Source: Prevotella illustrans
GTDB lineage: Bacteria > Bacteroidota > Bacteroidia > Bacteroidales > Bacteroidaceae
Assembly (NCBI RefSeq): GCF_017426725.1
Contig: NZ_JAERMS010000001.1
Span: 186,001 to 250,000 of the forward strand
DNA: 64,000 nucleotides
Direction of reading: 5' to 3'
In this document: in pieces, positions 25,614 to 35,361 of the stretch
Position numbering within the stretch: position 1 is the first letter of the stretch
Layout: each line of letters opens with the position of its first letter
Program-made: the position numbers and the translations under genes
Notes under the pieces: model-generated
Told to the model about the DNA's origin: nothing
What the model saw: only the letters and a program-made list of their open reading frames with translations
Database searches by the model: none

Positions 25614-26603
25614 CTAATCTTCTGGTTTTGCTTCGACTTTCGGTAAACAGAAGTAACCGTAGTGCAGGTAGTCGTCTTTGAGAACGGACATGATGCCCCA
25701 CACGTGGGTATCGGTAACCTTGAGGATCTCCACGTTTACGTTGTCATAAGCTTTGAGAGGATTCCAATAACTATCTTTGCTTTCCACCCTACCGCCGGTC
25801 TTCTTGCCCACGGTGAGGTCGCCTTCAAACCAACACTTGAGGTAGGACTCGCCGTAATAACTCCATTGCGCAAGCCACTTACCGTCGTCTTCGCTTATAT
25901 CCATCGTGCCCCAGGAGGGAGTGGGAGATTCGTCGAAAGTGATGGTTTCTTGTGTAGACTGCATGATTTTGGCCTTTTCCTCCTCGCTATAAGCTACGTC
26001 GGTGGTTTCGACCGTTACCTTCACAGTCTTGGTCAGGCCCATCATATCGGTGATGGTGATGGTTGCCGAACCGTTTTTCACGCCCGTAATGGTAACTACA
26101 TTCTCACGAACATACTTGATGCGGGCCACGTCTTCATGGTCGCTGACCGCTTCGTAACCACCGTTTCCGCTAATGACGGTCACCTCGGCAAGGCCATCGG
26201 TGTGGCCGATTTTCATGCCGACCTTCACCTCTTCTTTGTCAAGCGAAATCTTGGTGTACATCGACTTCACGATGACACGCTTATAATTGCCGGTGGCATC
26301 CGAAACTATGATACCCGTTTTTCCTTTCACCGCACTCTTGACGGTCACGGCATTACCCGCTATCGTGGCCGAAGCGATGTCCGGATTCTCTACAATCAGT
26401 TTGTAATCGCCGCCTCCGGCAGTGATATTAAAGGTGGAAGACTCGCCCACTCCTACCTTCACCGTGTCTGTACTTAAAGTGATGGGCGTCGTCTCTTTCG
26501 GCTTCTGCTCTGGTTCGGGCATATCATTCTCGTTGCTGCAGGCTGTAAGAGCCACGGCGAAAACGGCTGCCATCATAGCCGAATATATATATTTTACTTT
26601 CAT
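25614..26603 (-). CDS. Lipoprotein with bacterial Ig-like repeats (N-glycan locus)
   Basis: This 329-residue protein has a lipobox (ALTACSNEND) and an acidic Pro/Glu linker. Two Ig-like repeats follow, about residues 40-115 and 116-200, with the recurring pattern of valine-rich strands and SATITITDMMGLTKTVKVTVE seen in BIG2-type domains. The C-terminal 120 residues (SWGTMDISEDDGKWLAQWSYYG onwards) are not recognised. It is the last gene of the operon, 20 bases behind the GH18 endoglycosidase, so it is probably a surface glycan-binding or substrate-presenting protein. No catalytic motif is visible. Confidence 0.75.
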   Translation of the reverse strand: MKVKYIYSAMMAAVFAVALTACSNENDMPEPEQKPKETTPITLSTDTVKVGVGESSTFNITAGGGDYKLIVENPDIASATIAGNAVTVKSAVKGKTGIIVSDATGNYKRVIVKSMYTKISLDKEEVKVGMKIGHTDGLAEVTVISGNGGYEAVSDHEDVARIKYVRENVVTITGVKNGSATITITDMMGLTKTVKVTVETTDVAYSEEEKAKIMQSTQETITFDESPTPSWGTMDISEDDGKWLAQWSYYGESYLKCWFEGDLTVGKKTGGRVESKDSYWNPLKAYDNVNVEILKVTDTHVWGIMSVLKDDYLHYGYFCLPKVEAKPED

Positions 26604-26623
26604 CTTTTTATATTTTTAGCGTG

Positions 26624-27991
26624 TTACCAATCTTTTGCGTAGTTACCCGTCCGTATGGTTTCCTCGCCATAGAAGGCTTTTGTGATCGTGCTGAAACGAG
26701 AAGCATAACCGTTACGGGGATTCAGTGAGAACACCATTGTGCCACCGTAGCCGTCAGACTTGATCTTTTCGGCCTCCCATGAGCTAATAATACGTCCTTG
26801 AGCAAACTCGGACGAAGCCTGAATCATGCCTTTCTTGGCCAATCCGGGATAGTTGCGGCTCAGGTTGCTGTAGCGTCCGTAGTCCTGAATAGCGTAGTCG
26901 ATGTATTCGCCGGGCTGATGTCCATCTACTTCATACAAGCTTCCGGTACGACTGTAGACGTACACTTCCATGAGTTTGTCGGGCATAGCACGCTTGCATT
27001 CATAGCAAAGACGCGATGCGGCTTCATTCGACGGGCTGACAAAACCGGGATAGCTGCCGTAACTGGAATACTCGTCATCAAAGAAAATACCATCGAGTTC
27101 GTAAGCAGCAACCACTGCTTTCAGGTCTTGTGCAAATCTTTTGGCTCCTTCTTTCGACAAATTGGCGACACCTGAACGATCGTGGTTGCCCAGAATTCCC
27201 AGAATAACTTTCATGCCTTTCTGCTGTAATGGCTTCAGATATTTTTCCCGATAGTCGAGCAGGTGTTGCACGTTCTCGTTGTTATAGTTATAAACTTCGC
27301 CGGTCTCTACGTTATAGTTGATGTTTCCTGAGAAGAGAATCACCTGATCGATAACGAATTTACCCGACTCTTTCAGTGTATAGCAGAGATTATGGAGCGG
27401 ATTGGCGTCGTTCACTTCCATGCAACTGATCACCTGCAGGCCGTTTTCCTTGTGGCAGTTGGGCATTTTGGTGATGTCGCGCACGATGAGTACGAACTCG
27501 CCTTTATCCTTCGACGCCTGAGCGGCACCCTTCACGCTCACGGGAATGGCATAGATGCCGTTCTTCTCAAGCTCTTCGGCCGAAGTATATTCCACCGTCA
27601 CCTTTGACGACTTCATGGCTCCGGCAGCCACTTTAGCCGCTCCGCCTACCTTGATGAGCTTCTCGGGCAGGGCCTTAACGTTGGTTCCGTGAGCCTTATT
27701 GTAGTTTTCGAGGGCCTTGGTGTCGTACACCAACGTATATTCTTGATCGGTAGTGGCAGCCTTCGATAGGTTGACATAGAAGTCGATGGAGCCTTTTTCG
27801 TTAAAGATAAGCGAATCTTGATGGCTGCATCCATATTTATCGGTAATAAAGGCGAAGCTGTTTTCCGATATCCGATAGTTACTTTCGTCGACGCCGGGCA
27901 CGTCTATATCGTTCGTACAGGCTGCCGCTATGGCCAGTCCTGCCAACGAGAGAGCCAGCATCTTGATGCTATTGATATTCATAAATTTCAT
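26624..27991 (-). CDS. GH18 endo-beta-N-acetylglucosaminidase (EndoF/BT3987-like), lipoprotein
   Basis: This 455-residue lipoprotein (LAIAAACTND) has an N-terminal domain of the DUF1735/BT3987 kind (about 40-170) and a GH18 barrel from about 185. The active-site strand reads LDGIFFDDEYSSYG: Asp305 and Glu307 of the DxE pair are in place, while the first Asp of the usual DGxDxDxE motif is Phe303. The FDDEY form is typical of EndoF/EndoH enzymes, which cut between the two core GlcNAc residues of N-glycans. The enzyme most likely acts at the cell surface to free N-glycans for the SusC/SusD pair upstream. Starts at 27991 or 27982 are both possible. Confidence 0.88.
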   Translation of the reverse strand: MKFMNINSIKMLALSLAGLAIAAACTNDIDVPGVDESNYRISENSFAFITDKYGCSHQDSLIFNEKGSIDFYVNLSKAATTDQEYTLVYDTKALENYNKAHGTNVKALPEKLIKVGGAAKVAAGAMKSSKVTVEYTSAEELEKNGIYAIPVSVKGAAQASKDKGEFVLIVRDITKMPNCHKENGLQVISCMEVNDANPLHNLCYTLKESGKFVIDQVILFSGNINYNVETGEVYNYNNENVQHLLDYREKYLKPLQQKGMKVILGILGNHDRSGVANLSKEGAKRFAQDLKAVVAAYELDGIFFDDEYSSYGSYPGFVSPSNEAASRLCYECKRAMPDKLMEVYVYSRTGSLYEVDGHQPGEYIDYAIQDYGRYSNLSRNYPGLAKKGMIQASSEFAQGRIISSWEAEKIKSDGYGGTMVFSLNPRNGYASRFSTITKAFYGEETIRTGNYAKDW

Positions 27992-28009
27992 GTGATTTAA
28001 GTTAAAGGG

Positions 28010-29158
28010 TTATTTCTTTTCGGGCAGCGACACGTTATGCCATGACAAAGGCTTGTTGGCCGTAGCGTCATTGCCGTTACCAGTGGCGTCCTTGACGATG
28101 TTTGGGCTTGTGCTGTCGTCCATCTTCCAGTAGCCTACCAAGCCTTTCGACTTGGGATCGACACTATAGAAGTTGGCGGCAATTTCTTCCTGCGTGCGCA
28201 CTACGTTCCAAACGCGCACCTCGGACATGTTGCCCTCGAACCAACGGGCATCATCGTACGACTTGCCGAGGAGGAAGTCGCGGTCAGTACCGTTCCCTAC
28301 GATGGAAACTCTGCCACATCGGAGCATCCCCTCCGACTGTAAGCTGCCGTTGACGTAGACCTTTACCTCGCGCGTATCGGCGTCGTAGGTCATGGCTACA
28401 TGCTGCCAGCGGTTGGTTTGCAGGCCCTTGTTAGAGTCGGCGTCGGGGAAATTGCCCGCACCGGTGGCTATCTGAATCTGGTTATCAGGGAAACCGGCGT
28501 CGCCAATACGCATGAGGAAGTTTCCCTCAATACCCATAACGGTGGAGATGAGCTTACCAAATTCGCGCGGATAGATGAGCGCTTCCATCGTAATCTGGTT
28601 CATATTGTTCACCAAATCGGGCGTTGCCCATTTCACAGTGAGGTAGTTTTTGCTCATGTCGGCTACCACATTGATGAGCGCGCCCGCACGGAACACGAAG
28701 TAATAGTTCTTCGCCGACTGCAACACCTCAATGTCCTGACAGTTCACTGTTACAGGTAACACGTAGGTAATGGCACGATCCAGATTGGCCAGTTTGAAGA
28801 AAGCAAACTGCGCTTCGTTGCTGTTCACGCTACCTTGGTTAATCTTCACGTCGCCCTTGACCACCTTATAGCAGGTATCGGGCAACATGACGGCCTTGGC
28901 ATAGTAGGCTTGGTTGTAGGTTTCTACCAGATTGGCAGCCACGCTGAATGTGGCGTTCAGTTCCTTTTCGGCCGGACGTGCCGTCGAAAGCGTGAGCGAC
29001 TTCACGATGTTTGTCTCGCCCTTGATAATCGTTTCCGAAGTGAATGTCTTGCCGTCGATGAACGCCTTGCTCTTGAAGTTGGCTTCATCGTTGTTCTGGC
29101 AGGCCGTCATCAGAAATGCGGCAGCCACAAGCGGCATATATTTAAATAGCTTCTTCAT
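28010..29158 (-). CDS. DUF1735 plus LamG/concanavalin-like lipoprotein
   Basis: This 382-residue lipoprotein (AAFLMTACQNNDE) has an N-terminal BT3987-type domain (about 30-160, with TYVLPVTVNCQDIEVLQSAKNYYFVFR) and a C-terminal LamG fold (about 175-375). The LamG part shows WQHVAMTYDADTREVKVYVNG, FLLGKSYDDARWFEGNMSEVRVWN and GLVGYWKMDDS. Proteins of this form in N-glycan loci bind the glycan at the surface. It lies six bases behind the GH18-like protein and 18 bases before the endoglycosidase. No catalytic residues were recognised. Confidence 0.85.
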   Translation of the reverse strand: MKKLFKYMPLVAAAFLMTACQNNDEANFKSKAFIDGKTFTSETIIKGETNIVKSLTLSTARPAEKELNATFSVAANLVETYNQAYYAKAVMLPDTCYKVVKGDVKINQGSVNSNEAQFAFFKLANLDRAITYVLPVTVNCQDIEVLQSAKNYYFVFRAGALINVVADMSKNYLTVKWATPDLVNNMNQITMEALIYPREFGKLISTVMGIEGNFLMRIGDAGFPDNQIQIATGAGNFPDADSNKGLQTNRWQHVAMTYDADTREVKVYVNGSLQSEGMLRCGRVSIVGNGTDRDFLLGKSYDDARWFEGNMSEVRVWNVVRTQEEIAANFYSVDPKSKGLVGYWKMDDSTSPNIVKDATGNGNDATANKPLSWHNVSLPEKK

Positions 29159-29164
29159 TTCCTT

Positions 29165-30202
29165 TTATTCTTTAACGGTTGGATTGATAGTCGAGATTAC
29201 CTTACGCAGATTGGGATAAGTGAACGACGCGTTGTAGTAATCTATGTTGGCATTGAGCAGTCCCATGCCGGCGCAGGTGTAGCCGGTGTGATCTGAAGCG
29301 ACGAACTTAGCGATGCCGTGCATGGCCAACGTCTTGCCCCAGTAGCCTGTCTTAGTATCGGTTTCATCAGCCGACTTGTTGTTGGCCAGCAAAATGAACT
29401 TGTCGGAAGGCACGCCTTCATCCAAAGCCTTGCGTACGAGAAAGTCCACTCCATAGACCGACTTCTCTGCCTGCGTAGGAATGATGATGTAGCGGGCCTG
29501 TTCCAACAACGTCTTATCGGTTACGTACTGCGGACGACCCATCATAATGAGTTCCTTATTCTTATGTCGTGCGGCCCAATCCTTGGCAATTCCGAGGAAC
29601 ACAGCCTCCACTGCCATGGCCTCAGCCTTCTGCTCTTCGGTCAGGTAAAGGGTCAGTTTGGCATTGAATCCCATGATGACGCCGTCGTAGTTGAAGTTAT
29701 CGACAAGCTTCATCTGCGTATTGAGCGAATCGACAAGGTAGGTATTGAAGTCCTTGAACGCTTTCCCCGCGTTATCTGGATTCTCTCCGAAGGCCTTCTT
29801 CTGCGCGTCATAAGCCACCTTAATGTCTTCGCAGCTTACTTGGAACACCACTTTCATGCCTTTCTGGCTCCGCACTTCCTCAATTTCTTTCATCATCTGC
29901 TCGGTGAGCATTTCCGGTTTCGTCAGCACAACATAGTCCACGCTGTCGGGCACGGCGTTGATATGCTGGGCCTGACTGAAAGGAATGGCCTGGCCGTTGT
30001 CGAACCATGCCATCATGATTTTATGATGACCTGCCTTGTAAGCCCTGAGGTTTGTAAGGTAATTCTGATAGAGTTCGGCATTCTGCCGTTCAATACCTGC
30101 TGGATTGATGTCTACAGGTTCAACGTCCGTATCACAGCTACACAGGAATAGAGCCGCCGCGCAGACCGTTGAAAATGTCAGACTCTTGATGATATGTTTC
30201 AT
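29165..30202 (-). CDS. Catalytically dead GH18-like surface glycan-binding lipoprotein
   Basis: From ATG 30202 it encodes 345 residues with a lipoprotein signal (AALFLCSCDTDVEP). The body is GH18-like (HHKIMMAWFDNG, KGMKVVFQVSCEDIK, NFNYDGVIMGFNAK), but at the catalytic strand the DxE pair is replaced by Gly and Asn (DGVIMGFN). It should therefore bind rather than hydrolyse. The N-glycan locus of B. thetaiotaomicron has a similar GH18-like binding protein as I recall. It sits between SusD (60 bases) and the LamG lipoprotein (six bases). The ATG at 30232 is less likely because the signal peptide begins at MKHIIKSL. Confidence 0.8.
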   Translation of the reverse strand: MKHIIKSLTFSTVCAAALFLCSCDTDVEPVDINPAGIERQNAELYQNYLTNLRAYKAGHHKIMMAWFDNGQAIPFSQAQHINAVPDSVDYVVLTKPEMLTEQMMKEIEEVRSQKGMKVVFQVSCEDIKVAYDAQKKAFGENPDNAGKAFKDFNTYLVDSLNTQMKLVDNFNYDGVIMGFNAKLTLYLTEEQKAEAMAVEAVFLGIAKDWAARHKNKELIMMGRPQYVTDKTLLEQARYIIIPTQAEKSVYGVDFLVRKALDEGVPSDKFILLANNKSADETDTKTGYWGKTLAMHGIAKFVASDHTGYTCAGMGLLNANIDYYNASFTYPNLRKVISTINPTVKE

Positions 30203-30262
30203 TGTTTTTATTCTATTTAATTCGGTAATCATTATTTATATATCCGTATTCTTACCTTCAAC

Positions 30263-31822
30263 TTACTTGGCCCACCACACGTCGGTAGCCATATTGTCGG
30301 CTCCTCCGAGCATTCCTACGGCCGCATTATAGTTGTCGAGATTGTTGGTACGCTCTTCTTGCGGATACGCCAAGCGACGTGCGCCACGCTCCGTGTTGAC
30401 AATACCGCCACTATTATTGACCTTGACGGGCATGAGCAACGGATAACCGGTGCGGCGATAGTCGGCCCAAGCCTCAAGTCCGAGTGGGAACATGGCCAGC
30501 CATTTCTGCGTGATGACACGTTCGAGTTGACGCTCCAATGCGTCTCCGTCGTTCCACGCGATGGTAACGGTCGACGTCTTGCCGCTATAAGAATTATTAC
30601 CAACGGGGTCATTGTAAAGCGCCGGTGTGCTGGCAGCGTCGGCCAGATACTTCTCCGCTCCGCTTACGCCCCACTGTTCGAAAGAGAGTTTAACGCCCTT
30701 CGCGTAGAAATTGCCGGCCTTATCGCCCATATTCCAGCCCTTCAACGCGCCTTCGGCACGCAGGAAAGCCACCTCTGCCGCATTCATCCACAACAGTTTG
30801 GTGTCTGTCTTCACGTTATAATTAGAATAGGCATGGGCAATCTCGCCACCCGGAATCTGTATTCCGGAACGCAGTCCATAGTATCCGTTAGTTCCGTTGG
30901 CAAAGGTTGACTTAGTGAACATCGCGGCACGACGCGGATCGTTATACCCGTTCATATAGGAAGTGATATCGGCTCCGACACGCGAGTCGCCACCATTATA
31001 CTCGTACATGATTACTTCAAAAGGATTGGTGCTCGACAAGGTCATGAAAGCATTGTCGTCATTGCCGGTCATAACGCCCACTTCGTGGTTCACGGCAGCC
31101 TCAGCCTGCTGTTTAGCCGTTGCGGGATCAGCTTTTGAAATACGAACGGCGAGGCGCAGACGCAGAGAGTTGGCAAACTTAATCCATTTCTCTACATTTC
31201 CACCATATACCTTGTCGGCCTTGGGAGAGAAGTTGGCTGTGCGATTGGCCGTCAATGTTTTGACCGCTTCATCAAGCTTTTGGAAGAGCCGCGTATAGAC
31301 TTCTTTCTGCGAATCATAAGCGGCGGTAATATCACCGTTCACGCCCACCTTCGAATAAGGGATGGGACCATAAGCGTCGGTAACGCGATGAATACCCGCA
31401 ACCTGCACAACATTGGCCACAGCCAGTGGCACCGGATTATCGGTTGCGCCCTTCACTTCGTTGAAATAGATGAAAAGCTTCGGGATAATATCCTTGAACA
31501 GCACGCGGCTCCATCCGTTTTCAGGACTATACTGCGCAAAGTTCTTTCCGGCAAAACCGGCATTTGAATCAGAGATATAACCGCTGTAAGAACCGCCACA
31601 CAGACATTCTGTGAACTGATTGGTATTGACATCGGTTGGAACTACCCAACTCTGGAGGTTCACCATGGCAGCACCCAGCGAGTAAGCGTCGCGCTGCATT
31701 TCCTCCTTCGATACGCCATAAGGATTCTGGTTGTATTCCTCATAACTGTTGGTACAAGCCGCGAAGCCCAGTACAAGGCCGGCCGATACCGTTGATAATA
31801 TGATATTTTTATATTGTTTCAT
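30263..31822 (-). CDS. SusD-like lipoprotein (SusD-like_2 type, N-glycan locus)
   Basis: This 519-residue protein has a lipobox (GFAACTNSYEEYNQNPYGVS) and the features of the SusD-like_2 branch: RVTDAYGPIPYSKVG, an YTRLFQKLDEAVKTL helix, WIKFANSLRLRLAVRISK, and a C-terminal WLAMFPLGLEAWADYRRTGYPLLMPV. It should cap its SusC partner, 17 bases upstream, and bind freed N-glycan. The next genes encode the binding proteins and the endoglycosidase, which is the basis for the substrate assignment. Confidence 0.95.
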   Translation of the reverse strand: MKQYKNIILSTVSAGLVLGFAACTNSYEEYNQNPYGVSKEEMQRDAYSLGAAMVNLQSWVVPTDVNTNQFTECLCGGSYSGYISDSNAGFAGKNFAQYSPENGWSRVLFKDIIPKLFIYFNEVKGATDNPVPLAVANVVQVAGIHRVTDAYGPIPYSKVGVNGDITAAYDSQKEVYTRLFQKLDEAVKTLTANRTANFSPKADKVYGGNVEKWIKFANSLRLRLAVRISKADPATAKQQAEAAVNHEVGVMTGNDDNAFMTLSSTNPFEVIMYEYNGGDSRVGADITSYMNGYNDPRRAAMFTKSTFANGTNGYYGLRSGIQIPGGEIAHAYSNYNVKTDTKLLWMNAAEVAFLRAEGALKGWNMGDKAGNFYAKGVKLSFEQWGVSGAEKYLADAASTPALYNDPVGNNSYSGKTSTVTIAWNDGDALERQLERVITQKWLAMFPLGLEAWADYRRTGYPLLMPVKVNNSGGIVNTERGARRLAYPQEERTNNLDNYNAAVGMLGGADNMATDVWWAK

Positions 31823-31839
31823 AATTCTATGACTTCTCG

Positions 31840-34800
31840 TTAGAATTTAAGTTTGATATTGAAACCAAGGTTGCGTGTGCTTGGTGTCATAAACTTGTCA
31901 ATGCCCTGATAGTAGTTACCCGTGGTAGCTGTTGTCTCTGGATCGAACGGCGCTTTGCAATAGAACATCAGCAGGTTGCGTCCGGTGAAAGAGAGCGTAA
32001 GATCGCCCAGTCCGAAGAAATGCTTCTTCTTGAAGGTATAGCCCAAGCTGGCTTCCTGCAAACGAACATTGGTGGCACTGTAGGTATAGAATTGCGGAAT
32101 ACCATCGCTGGCACCGATGGTCGAATACCACGATTCGGGGTTGAGATAGTCGTTACCATTGACTTTCACATATTTATTATCACGAGCCTTCGCGCTGGCT
32201 TCCGATACGCCGTAGAGGTCGAGCGCGGCCTGTGTGGCTGAATAAACGATACCGCCAAAGCGAGCACTGACCATCACGCCGAGGCTGAATCCCTTATAAG
32301 TAAAGTCGTTGCGCCAAGCCATATTGGCCTTCGGGAACACCGAACCCAACTTGACATCGCCTACATTATTATTACGATACACTTTGCCATCCTTGTCAAC
32401 ATACACGCGACCCTTGTCATCGCGCATCACATCGGTCAGAGAATAGAGGTCGCCCAGCGTACCGCCTTCCTTCAGAATGAAGTGAGCATTGCCCAAACCA
32501 CCTACGTCGAGGCGATCCTTATTGATGACGGCACCCGTCTCAGGGTGAACGTAATTGCGCACAAGCTCATTGATTCTGTTGCGGTTTGAACTGAAAGTAT
32601 AGTTGCTCGACCAACTGAAATGGCCCCATTTGTTATTATAACCGAAGGCCAACTCAATACCGTTATTCGACACGTTACCCGTTTGGATGTAGAGCGCGGA
32701 GTAACCTGACGATACGGAAATGTCGGGATTGAACGTCTGATTGAATGTTTTAGTCCAGTATAAAGACACATCGAGATTGAAGTGTTTCAGGAAACGAGCC
32801 TGCAAACCCACTTCCCACGAGTTGGTTGTTTCAGGCTTCAGGTCATAAATAGGATAGATGGTCTGGCTCTTCCACTGCTTGGTGTTGTTATCCCATTCAT
32901 GTTTCGGGTTGGCAATTTCGCGAACGAAAGGAATACCCACCGAAGCAAACGAACCGCGCACCTTCAAATAATCAATGGCTTTAGGCATCTTCAAGGTCTC
33001 GGAGATAATCCATGAACCCCCCACAGATGGATAGAAGAAAGAGCTTTTGTTGGAGTGTGGGCCGGCCAACATCGAAGGCCAGTCGTTGCGACCAGTAACT
33101 GTAATGTAGTATTGGCTTTTCCATCCCAGTTCGACACTGGCAAAGAGTGACTTCGTCTGTTCGTGATAACCTCTGGGTTCACGCTTTTCACGATTGACAT
33201 CAATCTGATATTCATTGAAGACATTGGGTATCAAGTTGTCGGCTATCGGCCCGTCGATACCCGTCTGGTCTTGCTTATTGTCGGCGAGCGACGCACCGAT
33301 GTTGGCCACCACAGAGAGTTTGTCTTGCAACAAACGCTTGTTGATATTCAACATCAAGTCACCATAAGTCTGCTTGTCATCAGTTTTAATCTTAGCATAC
33401 TGACCGTTGGCACCCGCAATGGTTGTATTGGTGCTGGCAAAATACTTCTTTTCAAAAGTATTCGTAGCGTTATCAATACGGATACGACCCGAAACATTCA
33501 TCCAGTCGGTGAGTTTATAGGTCAGTCCCACATTCATCATGTAGCGATACTTCTTGTTGGTACGGCGGTTGCGGTAGTTAATCCAGTAAGGATTCTGTCC
33601 CACGAACTCGCTCAACAGGTTGTTCCAGTTCTGCGTATAAATGTTTCGTCTGGTGTCGAAGCGCTCAAACATGGCCATATCGTTGTAGTCGTTGCCGCGC
33701 GGATAGAGATAGGCCGACACCAAGGGGTTGGCATACACACCCTGATTGGTCATGTTACGGTCGTTCTGAATGATATAGCTGGCACCGGCATCGAGCAATA
33801 ACTTATCGTTTAACAAGCTCGACGTGTTGCGGAACGTAAAGTTATAACGGTTATAGCTGTTGTTCGGAATGATACCACCGGAGTTCAACGCACTGGCCGA
33901 GAAGTAAGTCTGGTTCTTCTCCGACCCTGTCGACACGGAGAAAGCCTCTGTTGTCATGATACCGGTCTTCAGATAATCCCTCTTCGGATCGTAACCCATG
34001 TAATTGGCCTCATTGAGTAAGCGGCCCCAACTGTAACTATCCGCACCGGCCTGACGCATACCGCTTCCCGTTCCGTAGCGATTCTGGAACTCCGGAAGAC
34101 GGAATGCCTCCGAGAACTCGGTGCTCTGGGTTACAGTAAACTCGGTGTAACCGGCCTTACCTTTCTTAGTGGTAATGACAATGGCACCATTCGACGCACG
34201 GTTACCATAAAGGGCGGCAGCGGCCGCACCCGTCAACACCGACATTGATTCGATATCCTCGGGATTGATGTCGGCAATACCTTCAGTCGTTCCGTTAGAA
34301 CCGAATGACGAATCACCGCTACCACCGAAGTTAAACATGGGCACACCGTCGATGACATACAATACATTGCTCGACTGTTCAATGCTTCGTGTACCACGCA
34401 TTACTACCTTCGACGCGCCACCGGCACCCGATGAGCTGGCGTTGATATTCACACCGGCCACCTTACCATTCAGCGAATTGATGAAGTTAGCGTCCTTATT
34501 GGCCACCAGCTCATCGCCATTCACCTGTTGCACATTGTAACTCAGCGCCTTCTGTTCGCGCTTGATACCGAGGGCCGTAACGACAACTTCATTCAGTTCT
34601 TTGGCCGAACCCGACGACAAACTGATGTTGTAGCTGTTGTTCTTGCCCACACGCACGGTCTTCGTATCATAGCCGATGTAGGATATTTCCAGCTCGGATC
34701 CTTCGTCAACCATCAATGTGAAATGACCGTCAAGATCGGTAATGGTTCCACCCTGAACACCCTTCTGCCGGATGGTGGCACCCACAACAGGCTCGCCGGT

Positions 34801-35163
34801 TTCATCTTTGATAACGCCGCTCACCTTTTTCTTCTCACCGACATTTTGCTGTCGCTGTGTGTTTTGCTGTAAAGACTTGGAGACGATAATGTTTGTCCCT
34901 TTGATTTCATACGACAGACGCTGTCCTTGCAGAATCTGTTCGATGGCTTGTTTGATATTCGTCGCGTTGACGCTGACAACCTTCTGTATATCCAGATCGC
35001 CGGCTTCAAACACGAATGAATATCCACTCTTCTGTCTCAACTCTGTCATGGCTTTCTTCACCGTAACGCTTTTCAGATTGAGCGAAACGTGCTGAGCCGC
35101 CAGATTCAGGTTCAGACATAACAGGAACGCGGTCACTAACAGACCTTTTCTCTTGCTATTCAT
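31840..35163 (-). CDS. SusC-like TonB-dependent transducer with N-terminal STN domain (N-glycan locus)
   Basis: This 1107-residue protein combines a signal peptide, an STN signalling domain (about 25-95, VSLNLKSVTVKKAMTELRQK), a carboxypeptidase-like domain (VSGVIKDETGEPVVGATI), a plug (NPEDIESMSVLTGAAAAALYGNRASNG) and a barrel ending LGFNIKLKF. The STN domain contacts a FecR anti-sigma factor in the periplasm, so transport of ligand is coupled to release of the ECF sigma factor. The FecR and sigma genes lie directly upstream on the same strand. It differs in this from the galactan SusC, which has no STN domain. Confidence 0.97.
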   Translation of the reverse strand: MNSKRKGLLVTAFLLCLNLNLAAQHVSLNLKSVTVKKAMTELRQKSGYSFVFEAGDLDIQKVVSVNATNIKQAIEQILQGQRLSYEIKGTNIIVSKSLQQNTQRQQNVGEKKKVSGVIKDETGEPVVGATIRQKGVQGGTITDLDGHFTLMVDEGSELEISYIGYDTKTVRVGKNNSYNISLSSGSAKELNEVVVTALGIKREQKALSYNVQQVNGDELVANKDANFINSLNGKVAGVNINASSSGAGGASKVVMRGTRSIEQSSNVLYVIDGVPMFNFGGSGDSSFGSNGTTEGIADINPEDIESMSVLTGAAAAALYGNRASNGAIVITTKKGKAGYTEFTVTQSTEFSEAFRLPEFQNRYGTGSGMRQAGADSYSWGRLLNEANYMGYDPKRDYLKTGIMTTEAFSVSTGSEKNQTYFSASALNSGGIIPNNSYNRYNFTFRNTSSLLNDKLLLDAGASYIIQNDRNMTNQGVYANPLVSAYLYPRGNDYNDMAMFERFDTRRNIYTQNWNNLLSEFVGQNPYWINYRNRRTNKKYRYMMNVGLTYKLTDWMNVSGRIRIDNATNTFEKKYFASTNTTIAGANGQYAKIKTDDKQTYGDLMLNINKRLLQDKLSVVANIGASLADNKQDQTGIDGPIADNLIPNVFNEYQIDVNREKREPRGYHEQTKSLFASVELGWKSQYYITVTGRNDWPSMLAGPHSNKSSFFYPSVGGSWIISETLKMPKAIDYLKVRGSFASVGIPFVREIANPKHEWDNNTKQWKSQTIYPIYDLKPETTNSWEVGLQARFLKHFNLDVSLYWTKTFNQTFNPDISVSSGYSALYIQTGNVSNNGIELAFGYNNKWGHFSWSSNYTFSSNRNRINELVRNYVHPETGAVINKDRLDVGGLGNAHFILKEGGTLGDLYSLTDVMRDDKGRVYVDKDGKVYRNNNVGDVKLGSVFPKANMAWRNDFTYKGFSLGVMVSARFGGIVYSATQAALDLYGVSEASAKARDNKYVKVNGNDYLNPESWYSTIGASDGIPQFYTYSATNVRLQEASLGYTFKKKHFFGLGDLTLSFTGRNLLMFYCKAPFDPETTATTGNYYQGIDKFMTPSTRNLGFNIKLKF

Positions 35164-35361
35164 TCAACTTTATAAATTTAATTGGTTAATAAGATAATCA
35201 CAGATTTCTTTCGGCCCCACAGCTTGGTTTGAATTGTCTTGCCGTGGAACCGGAGAGATATGTTGATATTTTCTGAGTTAAGTACTTTTGTCGATTATTT
35301 ACTGTTCATTGGGGGTTATTTGTTTTAGGGTTTATAGGATTCAGGTCAGATATCTTTGATG

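Noticed and set aside
35282..35289. TACTTTTG promoter-like element on the plus strand between FecR and SusC genes
   Set aside because: No plus-strand gene follows; the region downstream is antisense to FecR, so a functional role could not be supported.
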